A DNA stretch of 64,000 nucleotides from Pseudorasbora parva (lineage: Eukaryota; Chordata; Actinopteri; Cypriniformes; Gobionidae): assembly GCF_024679245.1 (NCBI RefSeq), contig NC_090176.1:45403086-45467085 (forward strand). Reading direction: 5' to 3'. Under the pieces are notes generated by a model. The model worked only from the letters and a program-made list of their open reading frames with translations, ran no database searches and had not been told where the DNA came from. Positions 1-13,970 of the stretch are shown in pieces (position 1 is the first letter of the stretch; every line of letters begins with the position of its first letter). The translations under genes were made by a program, and so were the position numbers.

Positions 1-1903
1 ATATTACTAGGTGACATCCTTGACACCTCTGAGAATGGAAAATGTATAGCAGGGGAACATGAATAAGGAGAATTTTAGACGGACACAACAGTTACCCGTA
101 TCATACGTCATTATGCCATTTCCACGTCATTGCACGTGGGCAGAACTTTTCAGTTACGGCTTATCTGATCAAGCGCTTAAGTTTTCAGACACAGCCCAAG
201 TTTACATGTCCTATCAAACAGATAAGAAAAGTTTAAAACCATCCCTACAATCCAAATGAAACTTTGCTTACATGTGACTTTTGTTATTGCTACTAGTCTG
301 ATAACAAATTGATTATTGGATTTCATGTAAATGCAGCGGTTCTCTCATTTGTTTCTGTTTTTATTTTTACCAAGGAGTTTTAGGAGTTTGAGATATTATT
401 TTTGCTTATTTTTTTTATTTGAAACATCCTTAAAACAAGTTTCAATTTCAAAGAAAACACGTGTTCCAGTATAGGCTAAGACTTTTCAGCTTTTATTATA
501 TTTCATAAAATATATAGAGAATATATCTATTTTTTATATTTCAATTGGCACATAGATTTTTCTTGTTTTGCACAATTTTAAATGTCACATCAGCTGAATG
601 ATAACATGTAAATGTTTACACTTAATGTAAAAGCACATGCAGTTTATTTATTTATTTCATTGTGACAACTCCTAAACTATAAAGGAGCAATTCAAATGTT
701 CCCATGGGAGATGATACCAGCTCAGTGACGAATTCATTTCATTCAGTCTGATTGGCATCACTGGGTTTGTAAGGATTCACTGATAAAATGTCCAAGGCAG
801 CAGAACCGTGACGTTTCAGGCCAGAGACGAGGTGTTTTGATCACTGATGCTGATACATGGAGATGCCATGATGATGTTTAGTGGCCCATTATGAAGCTGC
901 ATTCCCGAAGAACGATATCCAGTGGGTGCGGTTTATGTGGCATAAATGAGACGTATGCTAGGGCTGTCTGCAGTGACGCAAACTCAAGACATGAGTCATC
1001 GTCAGCACTGGCTTCCCATGAGAGCTGTTTATCACACAATACAGCAGACTCTGGACTTACAGATGCAGAGCGAACACTGTCACAATTGCACAACCACACA
1101 GCAGACTCAAATGTTGTATGGTGTGATTATATCCACGATCTTTGCATAACAATGAACATAGGAAAAGAGGACTGGAGAACAACATTTTATTGCACTGTTG
1201 TGAGCATAAACTTGTGTGTAGCCGGTCATTGTTGTAAAATAAAGCCCATTCATCCTGAATTGGTTTATTTTGTGTTAATATTCTGCTTACTGTACCATAT
1301 TATGTTTAATACAGGACTGTACATCAGGTGAATAAATACATAGACATGAAATAATGATTTAACTTGAAATACGTGGCTTGTGGATTAGCTCAAAGCTCCT
1401 ATTAACTTATATTGGCCTTATATTGACTAGCAACAAAATGAGCACATCAAATATATATAATTTTGTATTATTACTCTGCAATCCATGTTACGTTTTCTCT
1501 CGACTAGTTTGCAGACTTGTTAAGGTACAATGCAAAATGTCTTCCTCTATTTCAGGGATATATTATTATTAATATTAAATATTTGCTTGAAGTACCCCCT
1601 AAAATTTGCACATTAATATTTCAACATATTTTCATGTTCATGGTTCTCTGATATTTTGATTAATGGCCACATGACCTAATACATGTTTAAGATCATACAT
1701 TTTATGTGTTAACATTAGTTTACAGATACAATTTATGATCTTAAACATGTTTTAGTGAATGCTGAGATTAACTAAGATTAACTACAGTGTGAATTAATCT
1801 TAGTTAATCTCAAAATGTACTAATACATTTTAAATTGTATCTGTTAACATTAGCTTATGAACTCTGAATTAGCTTGATGTGTGTGTGTGCAGTATATAAA
1901 CTA
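1..1903. other. Non-coding DNA upstream of the first visible slc4a3 exon
   Basis: AT-rich sequence without a convincing gene. Short open frames (for example 891-1331 +) have no domain, codon bias or splice context that would support them. At 1686-1860 there is a set of nested inverted repeats: a TTTAAGATCAT / ATGATCTTAAA pair, a GAGATTAACTAAGATTAA / TTAATCTTAGTTAATCTC pair and a GATACAATTT / AAATTGTATC pair. Together they look like a fold-back MITE. Whether this stretch is promoter or the first intron of slc4a3 cannot be told from the window, because the untranslated first exon was not identified. Confidence 0.5.
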
Positions 1904-2720
1904 TATTGCCAAACGTTTTGGGACGCCTGCCTTTATATGCACATGAACTTTGATGACATTCCATTCTTAATCCGTAATATTGAGTTGGCACAACCTTTGC
2001 AGCTATAACAGCTTCAACACTTCTGGGAAGGCTTTCCAAAGTCATGTTGGAATAGGACAGGGCCATGCCAAAACGGTTCCCACAAAGTTGGGAGCATGAA
2101 ATTATCCAACAAGTCTTGGTATGCTGAAGCATTAAGAGTTCCTTTCTCTGGAACTAAGGGGCCAAGTCCAACTCTTGACCCACACACACATACACCATAA
2201 TCCACCCTCCACTGAACTTTACACTTGGCACACTGCAGTCAGACGAGTACAGTTCTTCTGGAAACCCAGCTCTCTATACTCTGTTCTTGAGCTAATCTAA
2301 AGAGACCACACAAAGTTTGGAGGTCTGTAGCTATTATCACTGCAGAAAGTTGGCAACTTCTGATGCGCACTGTGCTATTGAGCATGCGCTGACACGCTCT
2401 GTGATTTTACGTGGTCTACCACTTTGTGGCTGAGCTGCTGTTGTTCCAGATTGCTTCCACTGTGTTATAATACCACTAACAGTTAACCGTGAGATATTTA
2501 GTAGTGAGCAAATTTCCAGAATGATTAATTGCACAGATGGCAACCTATCACAGTACCACACTTTAGTTCACTGAGCTCCTGAGAGCGACCCATTCTTTCA
2601 CAAATGTTTGTAGAAGCTTCTGCATGCCTAGGTGCTTGATTTCATACACCTGTGGCCATGGAAGTGATGAAACACCTGAATTCAATAATTTGGAGGGGTG
2701 TCCCCATACTTTTGGCAATA
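1904..2720 (-). mobile_element. Decayed Tc1/mariner-like transposon
   Basis: The ends are imperfect inverted repeats (TATTGCCAAACG... on the left and ...TTTTGGCAATA on the right) flanked by TA, as in Tc1/mariner. Two minus-strand fragments are recognisable as transposase. One is a helix-turn-helix/GRPRK-type DNA-binding part at about 2337-2561. The other is the C-terminal block with the residues GPLVPEKGTLNA..YQDLL at about 2014-2205. The central part with the catalytic aspartates is missing, so the copy is an internally deleted fossil and cannot move itself. Confidence 0.8.
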
Positions 2721-3053
2721 AATATTTCTGTGAACTGACGCAAATTAATAATTTAATGAGTTTTGAATTGATTTTTTTTAAAGATTATGCAGATTAATCA
2801 ATTTTTACCAACCGGGTACAGACACTTAATCATAATTAACATTGTTGTTTTATTGATTAACAGCTTAACACAATCCATATTATGTCCGTTGAGTTCAGTG
2901 GTTATTGATGAGCCCCTGCATTATAACTTAAGAACTAGAAAAGGATCTGTTTTTTTCCTCTGGACTTATTCTGGAAAGTATTTTGTTCCAATGTTTCCTT
3001 GCTCCTCTGTTTGTTTTGGGATATGGTGGCCTAACGCTTTCTCGCTCTTACAG
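2721..3053. other. Intron sequence before the ATG exon of slc4a3
   Basis: No gene seen. The last bases, ending TTTCTCGCTCTTACAG at 3053, form a good polypyrimidine tract and splice acceptor for the exon that holds the start codon. Confidence 0.5.
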
Positions 3054-3153
3054 GTTATGCCACCCCACAGGCTGACTGGAAACCCAGCCGTGAAAGAGAA
3101 GGGCTGATCCCAGACCCCCTCGTGTTCCCGCAGCTGCGCCCCTCCCTGTCCCC
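3054..3153 (+). promoter_or_regulatory. slc4a3: slc4a3 5' untranslated segment with a short upstream ORF
   Basis: The segment between the acceptor at 3053 and the chosen ATG at 3154. It contains an earlier ATG at 3057 that opens a 16-codon frame ending at TGA 3105-3107, in a different frame from the main start. If the exon begins at 3054, ribosomes would meet this upstream ORF first, and it could dampen translation of the long AE3 isoform. The acceptor is strong by eye, but an alternative transcription start inside the exon cannot be excluded. Confidence 0.55.
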
Positions 3154-3207
3154 ATGGCGACAGGAGGCCATGCCCCCGAGACAGATGTGTTGATCAACCT
3201 GCATCAG
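3154..3207 (+). CDS. slc4a3: slc4a3 first coding exon (long isoform N-terminus)
   Basis: Eighteen codons, MATGGHAPETDVLINLHQ, from an ATG in the context CCCCATGG (good Kozak) to a donor CAG|GTGAGA at 3207. The exon ends in phase 0 and continues exactly into the 25695 exon. AE3 is a plasma-membrane electroneutral chloride/bicarbonate exchanger of excitable tissue; this exon starts the long cytosolic N-terminus of the long (brain-type) isoform. The peptide alone is not diagnostic. The assignment rests on phase and on the downstream exons, which match AE3 family motifs. The intron that follows is about 22.5 kb and full of transposons. Confidence 0.75.
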
Positions 3208-5897
<2,690 letters not shown>

Positions 5898-5905
5898 CAT
5901 TGAAC

Positions 5906-7315
5906 CAGAGCCGGCCCAAACCTTTATGGGGCCCTAAGCAGAATTTTATTTAGAGGCCCCTCGGTACCGATTGACTATTGCCAATTCTTAATAATAATCG
6001 TACACCCATTATCAATTTTATTAGTTGTAGCTGTGTTGCTTATATCCTGTCTGTCTGACATGTTTTTACCCTTATACGGTTTTTAATTGTAAAAGTAACA
6101 AATCCACAAGAGTGCTCAGGTGTTCATTTGCACTTTAATATTCAAAGTCTTACAGTACGGTTCAGACTGGGATATATATGATTTAAAAAAAGTTTTTATT
6201 TTATTTATTTTTTTAAGAAGTCTCATGCTAAATATGCTGACAATTCTTTACCCCAGGATTCTTTGATGAATAGAAAGTTTAAAAGAACAGCATTTATCTA
6301 AAATAGAAAGCTTTCAAAGAATAATAAAAAGATGGTTTACACAGCTGTTTTCAACATGATAATAAAAAATAAATGTTTCTTGAGCAGCCAATCACCATGA
6401 GAATTATCTCTGAAGGATCATGTGACAGTGAAGACTGGTGTAATGATGCTGAAAATTCAACTTTGATCACAGGAACACAATTACAATTACAATTTACTTG
6501 ACATTCATATCACATATGAATATCATATATATATATGATGCAATAATTATTAAATTGCAATAATATTTCACAATATAACTGTTTTCACTGTAGTTTTTAT
6601 CAAATAAATGCAGCCTTGGTGAGCATAAGAGACTTCGTTTAAAACAAGAAATGTTGGTGGATTTCTTTCAGATATTAAGCTGAGCTTTTAAGTTGGTGGA
6701 AATTCACGCATATGACATTAGTATTTTTAGTTGTTGACAACAACATATTTAAAAATGATTCTCTTTACGAATTTGGGAAGGTTTTTTGGAGAAGAACGAA
6801 TTTGCATTCCAAAAAAAAAATAAAAAGATAATTTTGAGCCACTGAAACTATAGCACTTGCAGAGAAGCATTTAGAGATGATTCTCTGTAGAAACTGGAAG
6901 CTATGCTGTACTCCGTCCAAAACAAGCAGCATGTCAAATAAGATATTTGCACTATACCAAAGCGCATTCTCAAATCCATCCATTCATAAAAAGGTTACCG
7001 GGCAACTGACGAGTAGTGCTGTTTCAGCGCTGATTTTTCTCTCGCACTGTGGACTTTGAACACTGACGAACAAGCTTTAGTCCAGTCCATGGCACCACGA
7101 GCTCGTGCAGCGCTGTCAGAATCAATCCGTGCATATATTAGAAAACGTAACATTTTGCAGTTTATTTGGTAATTGTTTTAAGGCCATTTTGCGATTTCAA
7201 ACATAAAGAAACATGGCTGCAGCAAGAAGTCATTTTAAGTGCTCTTGGGGGCCCCCCGGTGGCCAAGGGGGCCCTAAGCAGCCGCTTAGTTCGCTTATGC
7301 CTTGGGCCGGCCCTG
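5906..7315. mobile_element. hAT-like DNA transposon, non-autonomous
   Basis: Ends are CAGAGCCGGCCCAAA on the left and TTGGGCCGGCCCTG on the right, near-perfect inverted repeats of the CAGGG hAT type. They are flanked by CATTGAAC (5898-5905) and CTTTGAAC (7316-7323), an 8-bp target duplication with one mismatch, the size used by hAT transposases. Just inside the ends are matching GGGGCCCTAAGCAG blocks. No transposase ORF is visible. The interior 6240-6650 carries a fragment of another dispersed repeat, so this element was itself a landing site. Confidence 0.8.
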
Positions 7316-7323
7316 CTTTGAAC

Positions 7324-8974
7324 CCTTAGAATTTAAAGTGCAGTAAGCAATTTCTGAGAAACACTGTTGAAAATCTTTGGGGATCGAGGCGCTTTGGCTT
7401 CAGTTTTCAACAGAAGTGTGGCAGGCTTGGTCTAGACATCAGGGCTGTGTTTGGACGGCAATTAGATGCCTTTTAAATGCAAAATAGCATGCTGGGTGTG
7501 CTGCTGACTAATAGTTTGCAAAGTTTTGCTTGAATATACTCTTCCTTGTTCATTCGTCATTATGATATGATAAAGTGACATCCACTCATACATTGCGTGT
7601 TGATGCATTTGTGGGTGGAGCAATGAAGAGAGGGGTGTGTTTGTTTGGGTTGAGCAGTGTTTCTCAGAAATTGCTTACTGCACCTTTAAATGGGTCATTA
7701 TGTGACTTTGTTCCTTTAAAGTATTTATGTAAACGCTTTATTCACTCGTTAAATGTTCTGGTATTTATATACTTCTTTCTTCCTGTTACCGCATGGTGGC
7801 TGGATAGGCCAAGTTTCTGAAAACTCTATAGATGTTGGTGTTTTGATATATATTTATCAACTTATTATAGAATTGTACACAAGTTCATAATGAGTCATTT
7901 TAGCAGCTCAGTTTCAGTAAATGCTCTTTTTGGACTGGGTTGGAGGTTTCGAGTTACAGTTTCGAGTTACATTTTTTCTTAGCACAATGAGCTCTCACAA
8001 GATTAGGAAAATTTGACTCTTAATGACATGAGCCCTTTAAATACATCATCGTAATTTGTTAAAAAGCAACATATACCTCTATTTGTAGTGGTACCCTAAC
8101 CATACATGGAGCCTTAACAGAATTTAAGGTCTGTTTTCATGAACTCTGCTGACATATTATGAGTAAGTGTGGCTGTATCATTTTAGGCAGCAATCTGCTC
8201 ACCATGGCATCAGATACCAGATTAATTGCCTGGTGTCGACCTGCATGTGGATAGCCATTTGGCATGTTGTGCCTGGGCTGTAGAAATCGCCATATCATGT
8301 TTCAGCAAAGAGAACTGAATGTTTAGTAATAAAATAGTGTGAAGGAGACATTATAGTACAGCCCAGACAAAAGTACCTTGTTAATGCTGCACATTGTTAC
8401 TTAATTGTTTTCTAAAGCAATAATCAGCATTCCGTATGTTGATGCAGACTTCCCACAAGCAGCACCTCCGCTTTGAAATGACAAAAATCAACACAGAATG
8501 AAGAAATCAATAGTGGTAAGCGAGAGGATTTGGCCAGACTGAGTAAACAGAATGTGTTCAGAGATTGATGCTGTTTCAGTCCAGCCCAGAACTGCACGCT
8601 GATTTCCCACACGCAAATATTTGACCGAGTGTTATTTATACATCACATAAAATCCAGTGGCAGCAGGACACACACTTATGCATGCACAATGCAGCGCAAT
8701 GTGGTTTTGGAACTTTTTATTATAATTTTTATAACAGTGCTGTTCTTGGGATGAAAGTGATGGACATTTTCATTAGTAGAATTTCATAAACTATATAATT
8801 TAGTAATATATGTGTGACTTCAGTGTGAAAAGACAGAATTCAACTGATTTTTCAATCAAACTACACATTTGTCAGAACTACACGTTTGATTATCAACATA
8901 TATAATACCGGTCAAAAGTTTAGAATAATTACGATTTTTTTAATGTTTGAGAAGCATTTTATGTTCCCCAAGGG
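7324..8974. other. slc4a3: slc4a3 intron segment
   Basis: Non-coding by inspection. No inverted-repeat ends or RNA gene found. Short open frames at 7575-7820 (+) and 8424-8612 (-) lack any recognisable domain. Confidence 0.4.
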
Positions 8975-8981
8975 AAAAATA

Positions 8982-9504
8982 CTAACCTGGATGCCAGCCG
9001 AACTCAGCCCCGCCCACAACATTTGAGCTCGTGCAGTTCGGTCAGGACTCGATCCATAGAGGAGTGATTATCTCCGAACAGAAACTGTTTGGAACAATGA
9101 AATCATCTGGGCCGGCTTTAGACGACGACGGACAGATGATAAACAGTAACATAATCATCCTCATCGTCAATGTCGCTTGGATCATATTTGTTCAAATCCT
9201 AAACAGAAAACTTGTTTGTATATGCATTCACCTTCACAATAATTGAGGTCGCTTCAACCCGTGGACATGGAAAACAACACGCGGGAAAAAACGTGGATTT
9301 GGCAACACAGTGCAGTTGAGTTCTGTTGACATTTGACAACTAACGTTTGTCAAGTAGTGTCGCTCCGTTGCTCTGATTGGTTGTAGCTCTATCCAATTGA
9401 GGTCTCTTCTGGTTTGGCTGAAACACGCCCCCATAATCACAGCCCAATGGAGCAGTTTCAGACTCATATTCTGACTAGAATTGAGTATGACCACGTCAGG
9501 CTAG
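8982..9504. mobile_element. 523-bp non-autonomous DNA element with a perfect 7-bp duplication
   Basis: Bounded by the identical heptamers AAAAATA at 8975-8981 and 9505-9511. The ends are short inverted repeats, CTAACCTGGATGC on the left and the complement of CTAGCCTGACGTGG on the right. It interrupts an older dispersed repeat whose halves are at about 8905-8974 (phrase GGTCAAAAGTTT) and 9512-9720 (phrase GTGAAATAACATTACAACT). No coding potential is evident. The superfamily is uncertain, since 7 bp does not settle it. Confidence 0.75.
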
Positions 9505-9511
9505 AAAAATA

Positions 9512-11088
9512 AAATAGAAACTGTAATACTGTGAAATAACATTACAACTCAAAATAACTGTTCTCTGTTTTAATATATTTTAAATGTAATTTATACCTGT
9601 GATGCACAGCTGAATTTACTCTGATCTTCAGTGTCGCATGATCCTTCAGAAATCTTTCTAATATGGTGATCTGCTGCTCAATCATTAATAATGGTTCTTA
9701 TTATTTTATTAGGGTTGTCGATTTACAATAGTTAACATTGTTACAGAGGTGGATTTATATAACAATGCTCTTCTCTCACTTGCAACACAGATTCTATACA
9801 GTACAGTACTCCAAATAACGCAATGACAAATAAAGCTGTTCCAAATGCATCATCCTCAATTTACTCGTCCAGAAGGGTGAGTCAACTCCTTCACCCTATA
9901 CAGACAAATGTGTGAAGCTTCCCTATGAATGGAGGAGTGTGAGCCAGTGAATTTCTTGCTGCAAACTCACTTGAAAAAGGACAGAAAAGTTAATAAATAG
10001 TGTTTCCATTGACATTTAATTTTTTGGGTATTTAAATTAGCATTTGTGTCTTTTGCGTATGATACCTACACGTTATCAAAAACATCCAGTCAAAAAGTGA
10101 GATCAAAGGCGTACTTCACCACTGGAAAGTTTCATGTGTATTTATAGTTGGTCATTTACGTAGTAGAAATGTGAAATTATTTTAAAAGTTAGTGCCTTCC
10201 AGACTGAGAAAAGCCAGAAAATGTATTTTGGCTCATATGGATGAACGGCAATAACTCCCAGAATGCACTTTCTTTGCTGCCCTATGAGGCCACTCCCAAG
10301 CCACGCCTACCGGTTACATCACTTGCCCACTGTGCCACCGCACCCCACCGTTGTTTTGATTTTTATAGTAATTAAATTATTAAGTTCAGTTAAAGAAAAA
10401 AAACCCACTACAATTAAAAACTGAGCATATCTACTCAATAAAGCGTGAGATGAACAAGAGTCACAGCACAAACGCAGCCGGACAGGAGTCAGATTTCATT
10501 CATTACGAGAGCAAAGAGCTGACAGACGAGATGATCATCGAAGAGTTTCAACGTGAAATGTAAAAGCATCTATTTAAGTGAGTTTGTCATTGAACTGTTT
10601 TGTGTCTGTGTTTTGCATTAAGAATAATAGGCTAATTAATCCACAATTCAAGCAACCAGCACCCGACTTGGCGCTAATTCAAAACCGAAACTAAAATGAG
10701 CATGGCCGCCCGGCACTCATTCACGGTGCGTTTCCAGTCTGGTGTGTTTTCAGTTCATGCCTATGGAAGCTTAAAGGGACTTCAGCGATTAGCATATGGC
10801 TGTCTATCAGTAGAAACCCTGGAGTATATTCGAATGATCGTGATCCCCCCTCCTATATCCCCCTGATACGAGAGATTTATGCATTAAATTTCGTCAATTT
10901 GCATCATCCGTAAAATGTTTGGCCAGACGCTAAAGACTACAGCCAGCAGAGGGAGCCATTTCCGCATGTTTTCAACTCGCACATGGTGGATGGGGTCACA
11001 CTCACACCTCAGCTCGGCTCAGGCATTCATGGAAACGGTGCAACCGGAGGAGCAAAGTGAGTATTTTATCTTCTCAAGTTAATTCCTA
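9512..11088. other. slc4a3: slc4a3 intron segment with repeat-derived sequence
   Basis: 9512-9720 is the right half of the repeat broken by the preceding insertion. A 37-codon open frame starts at 10450 and stops at 10561-10563. It is rich in Glu, Ser and Ile, and nothing shows it is expressed. Sequence at 10729-10776 (phrase CAGTCTGGTGTGTTTTCAGTT) recurs inverted at 11345-11380, so about 10.73-11.39 kb is probably one inverted-repeat element that received the palindromic MITE in its middle. Confidence 0.45.
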
Positions 11089-11332
11089 CACTCTAAAAAA
11101 TGCTGGGTTAAAAACAACCCAAGTTGGGTTGAAACTGCACCAACCCAACAATTGGGTTGTTTTAACCCAATGGTTGAGTTGTTCTTACCCAGCAATTGGG
11201 TTGTCTTAAGCAACATTTAACCCAACCACTGGGTTAAAACAACTCAACCATTGGGTTAAAACAACCCAATTGTTGGGTTGGTGCATTTTCAACCCAACTT
11301 GGGTTGTTTTTAACCCAGCATTTTTTAGAGTG
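11089..11332. mobile_element. Palindromic MITE
   Basis: A 244-bp near-complete palindrome. The left end CACTCTAAAAAATGCTGGG is the exact complement of the right end CCCAGCATTTTTTAGAGTG, and TA flanks both sides (11087-11088 and 11333-11334). The interior is built from repeated AACCCAA / TTGGGTT units, so the single strand would fold into one long hairpin. No coding capacity. A TA duplication and fold-back form suggest a Tc1/mariner-mobilised MITE. A partial relative (TGCTGGGTTGTTTTT) lies at about 37640. Confidence 0.88.
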
Positions 11333-12100
11333 TATGAAAGTTAATCTTCCAAAGGCATGAACTGAAAACGTGCCAGACTGAACACGCGCTGAGAACTACT
11401 GCTGCGAGTGTGGTCGCGTTTACCTCAGCTCTCATCACGAGAGACTAATCTTCATCACATATTTTTACAAGAAACTTAAAAAAAATGTCTGTTATAGTTA
11501 TAGCAGTTACAGCTTTTGCCATGGTAGCTAAATGATGGCATGTTGTTTGTTTATGTTTCCTGAACATACATAAACATTTTCCCAAGCCTTAGTGTGTTTA
11601 TGAGCAATATAAAGATGAGATCCTAGCATAGGGTGAACTATCCCTGGCATAGATGTCTGGCTGTAATCGGTCCCCTGAGGACCCCGCTAGACGCTGCTTT
11701 ATCAGTGTTTACACTGTACGAGGTTGATGATAGACAGATCTCTATTCTCAGTGGTCTGAGCTCATGGTTGTCATGGCGACGATGATATCATAGTGCCATA
11801 TAGAGCTGGGGTAACTGCCACCCTCAATGCTGATGCCACCTGTTCAGGTTGGGAGGGGCAACATTGATCTGCTGCTTAAAAATGTACTGCATGTGGTTAG
11901 CTGTCCAGAAAAAGATGGACGGCAATTATTCACCACATGTAATTTGTTGCTCAATTAGCTGACTTGTAAACAGTTTTGCATGCTTGAACATGCATAATAG
12001 AATTAGATTTGTACATAATTCCTAATGCTTGATTGTTAAAATCCCAGAATCCAATACAAAGAAGAGGCTGAAAAAGTACCATTCTTGTTATGAAACCACT
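11333..12100. other. slc4a3: slc4a3 intron segment
   Basis: No gene or further complete element recognised. The first 60 bases carry the inverted partner of the 10.73-kb repeat. Confidence 0.4.
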
Positions 12101-12292
12101 TAAATGGATAGTTCACCCCAAAAATAATTTTGTCATAACTTACTCGACCTCACGTTGTTCCAAACCTCTATGAGTTTCTTTTTTCTGTTGAACACAAAAT
12201 AAGATATTTTAAAGAACGCCAGTAACCAGACAGTTGCCAGTAGCTATAGTAGTACTGCCATAGTAGAACATATTTTTTCTATGAAAGACAGT

Positions 12293-13568
12293 GGCCCTCA
12301 TTTATCAAAAGTGCGTACACCATATTTCCAGCGTACACCTTGCGTACACCCAAACCCACGGTGACTTTGAGATTTATCAATATGGACGTTGGCGTACGGC
12401 ACGCTCAAATCCTACGCCAGCTCGGGGGGTGGTGTACGCACGTTTGAGTTAGTGGGAAAATGCGCAGAAAAGCAATTCCTAACACCACAAAACGGACTGA
12501 CAAGATATGCTATATTATGACCCACTGTTAAAAACCACAACAACAACATTCAGTGTTTATTTTTGTGCAACATGAACGTCAATGTTTAATTTGTGTGACT
12601 TTGATTTGTAGGCATATGTATTCCTCCAGTCGCGAGCCTGTGCGCTTTATCTGACGTTTCAGGTCCGCCTGGCCCGGCAGCTGCGCACGGATTGGGACTA
12701 AAATAATTCAGACTGACAAAATAATAAAAATGACCTTCTTCTTTTAAATAATAATAGTAATAAAATCAATAAAAACGACACTCTTCTTCTAAATAACAAG
12801 CGTCATTAAGAATAATAATCATAATAATAATAAGAATCTTACAAATTGTCATGTAATTATTAATGTGAATGAATCTTACTCCACATCACATCATCATCAC
12901 TATTGTACACCCCAATAGCCTACATGTGCCGTGATACGAAATTAAATGCTAATTGTTTCAAAACGTGCTGTAAAATAATGCATTGTGATGGTAATTTATC
13001 ATCCAAACAGCTATTTAAACTGCTGGAGTGCGCGTCTCAACCTCCTAAGAGTACTCGTAATTTGTGTCCATATTTTGTTTTTGTAGGTGCCTTTAATCCC
13101 ACTCTTTAAACTCCCAAATAAAACAATTTCGTTTTTGTTTTTTTTTCCACTTCCCTGGTGATGGTCTCGATGGGCGCGTCTCAATCATCTCACTAGTTCA
13201 GTAGTCAGGGCACTGATCAGGGACTCAGCCCATTGACTTATGTCCTAATCAGTGCCCTGACTAGTGGACTAGTGAGATGATTGAGACGCGCCCGATCTCC
13301 ACGTCGGAGAAGTTTCGCTTCTTTGCCGTCTTCTGTTTGTCCATGACGTAAAATGAGGGCGTGGGAGAGGCGGAGACTTGAATATATAGGGGCGTGTTAT
13401 TCTAATGACGATCGTTTTCAGCCGCCGCATTTATCAAGGGCAAGTATTGCGTACACCTGGATTGCAGAGGTGCGCACAGTTTCATAAATCAGGCGGTGAG
13501 AGGAGTGTAAGCATAATCTTACGCCAACATATACACCAGTTTCTACGCAAGATTGATAAATGAGGGCC
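12293..13568. mobile_element. DNA transposon with GGCCCTCATTTATCA inverted ends
   Basis: The left end GGCCCTCATTTATCA is the exact complement of the right end TGATAAATGAGGGCC, and the next bases keep partial inverted similarity (GTGCGTACACC against GCGTAAGATTATGC-like sequence). About 1.28 kb, with no transposase ORF. The target duplication could not be fixed. It carries a further small palindrome at 13172-13293. Confidence 0.7.
13172..13293. mobile_element. 122-bp fold-back MITE nested in the preceding element
   Basis: The ends GGGCGCGTCTCAATCATCTC and GAGATGATTGAGACGCGCCC are exact complements. The inner arms (CTAGT..AGTCAGGGCACTGAT / ATCAGTGCCCTGACTAGT) continue the pairing, leaving a loop of roughly 20-25 bases. 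GAT occurs on both sides, compatible with a 3-bp target duplication. Confidence 0.85.
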
Positions 13569-13742
13569 AATGGCTGTCAACTCTCTGCTTACTGACATTC
13601 TTCAAAATATCTTCTTTCGTGTTCAGCACACACAAAGAAGATATGATGATAACATTTTTGGGTGAGCTATCCATTAAAAAAGTCTGGTTCCTGAAAGATA
13701 CTTGCAGAAACAATTTATTTTTTATCATACTATACATACAGT

Positions 13743-13896
13743 TTAATATATTTTATATTTAGTCCGACAGCGTATCTATGTGTATGCACACTATACTGTC
13801 CATGTCCAGAAAGGGAATAAAAACATCATCAAAGTAGTCCATATGTGACATTGTGCCTACAATTAGATACGCTGTCGGACTAAATCTAAAATATCT
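13743..13896. repeat. Inverted repeat with 85-bp spacer
   Basis: TTTAGTCCGACAGCGTATCT near 13758-13777 is matched by AGATACGCTGTCGGACTAAA near 13865-13884, with further pairing outward (ATATTTTATA / CTAAAATAT). Read directly. Probably the arms of a fold-back element into whose right flank the next Tc1 copy inserted. Confidence 0.8.
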
Positions 13897-13970
13897 TAAA
13901 CTGTGTTCCGAAGATAAACGGATGTGTTACAGGTGTGGGATAACATTAGAGTCATTAATGACATAAATTG

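Larger units (their letters stand above)
12101..13677. mobile_element. MITE of the GGATAGTTCACCC type, host of two nested insertions
   Basis: Ends are TTAAATGGATAGTTCACCC and the near complement GGGTGAGCTATCCATTAA. The inside flanks hold the pair GTTGAACACAAAATAAGATATTTT / AATATCTTCTTTCGTGTTCAGC in part, so the element folds back on itself. Its centre is broken by the 12293-13568 element. A second, truncated member starts near 35143. Confidence 0.75.

Noticed and set aside
10450..10563. 37-codon open frame with plausible composition
   Set aside because: It lies in repeat-flanked intron sequence, with no splice or conservation evidence. Noted in the intron entry only.
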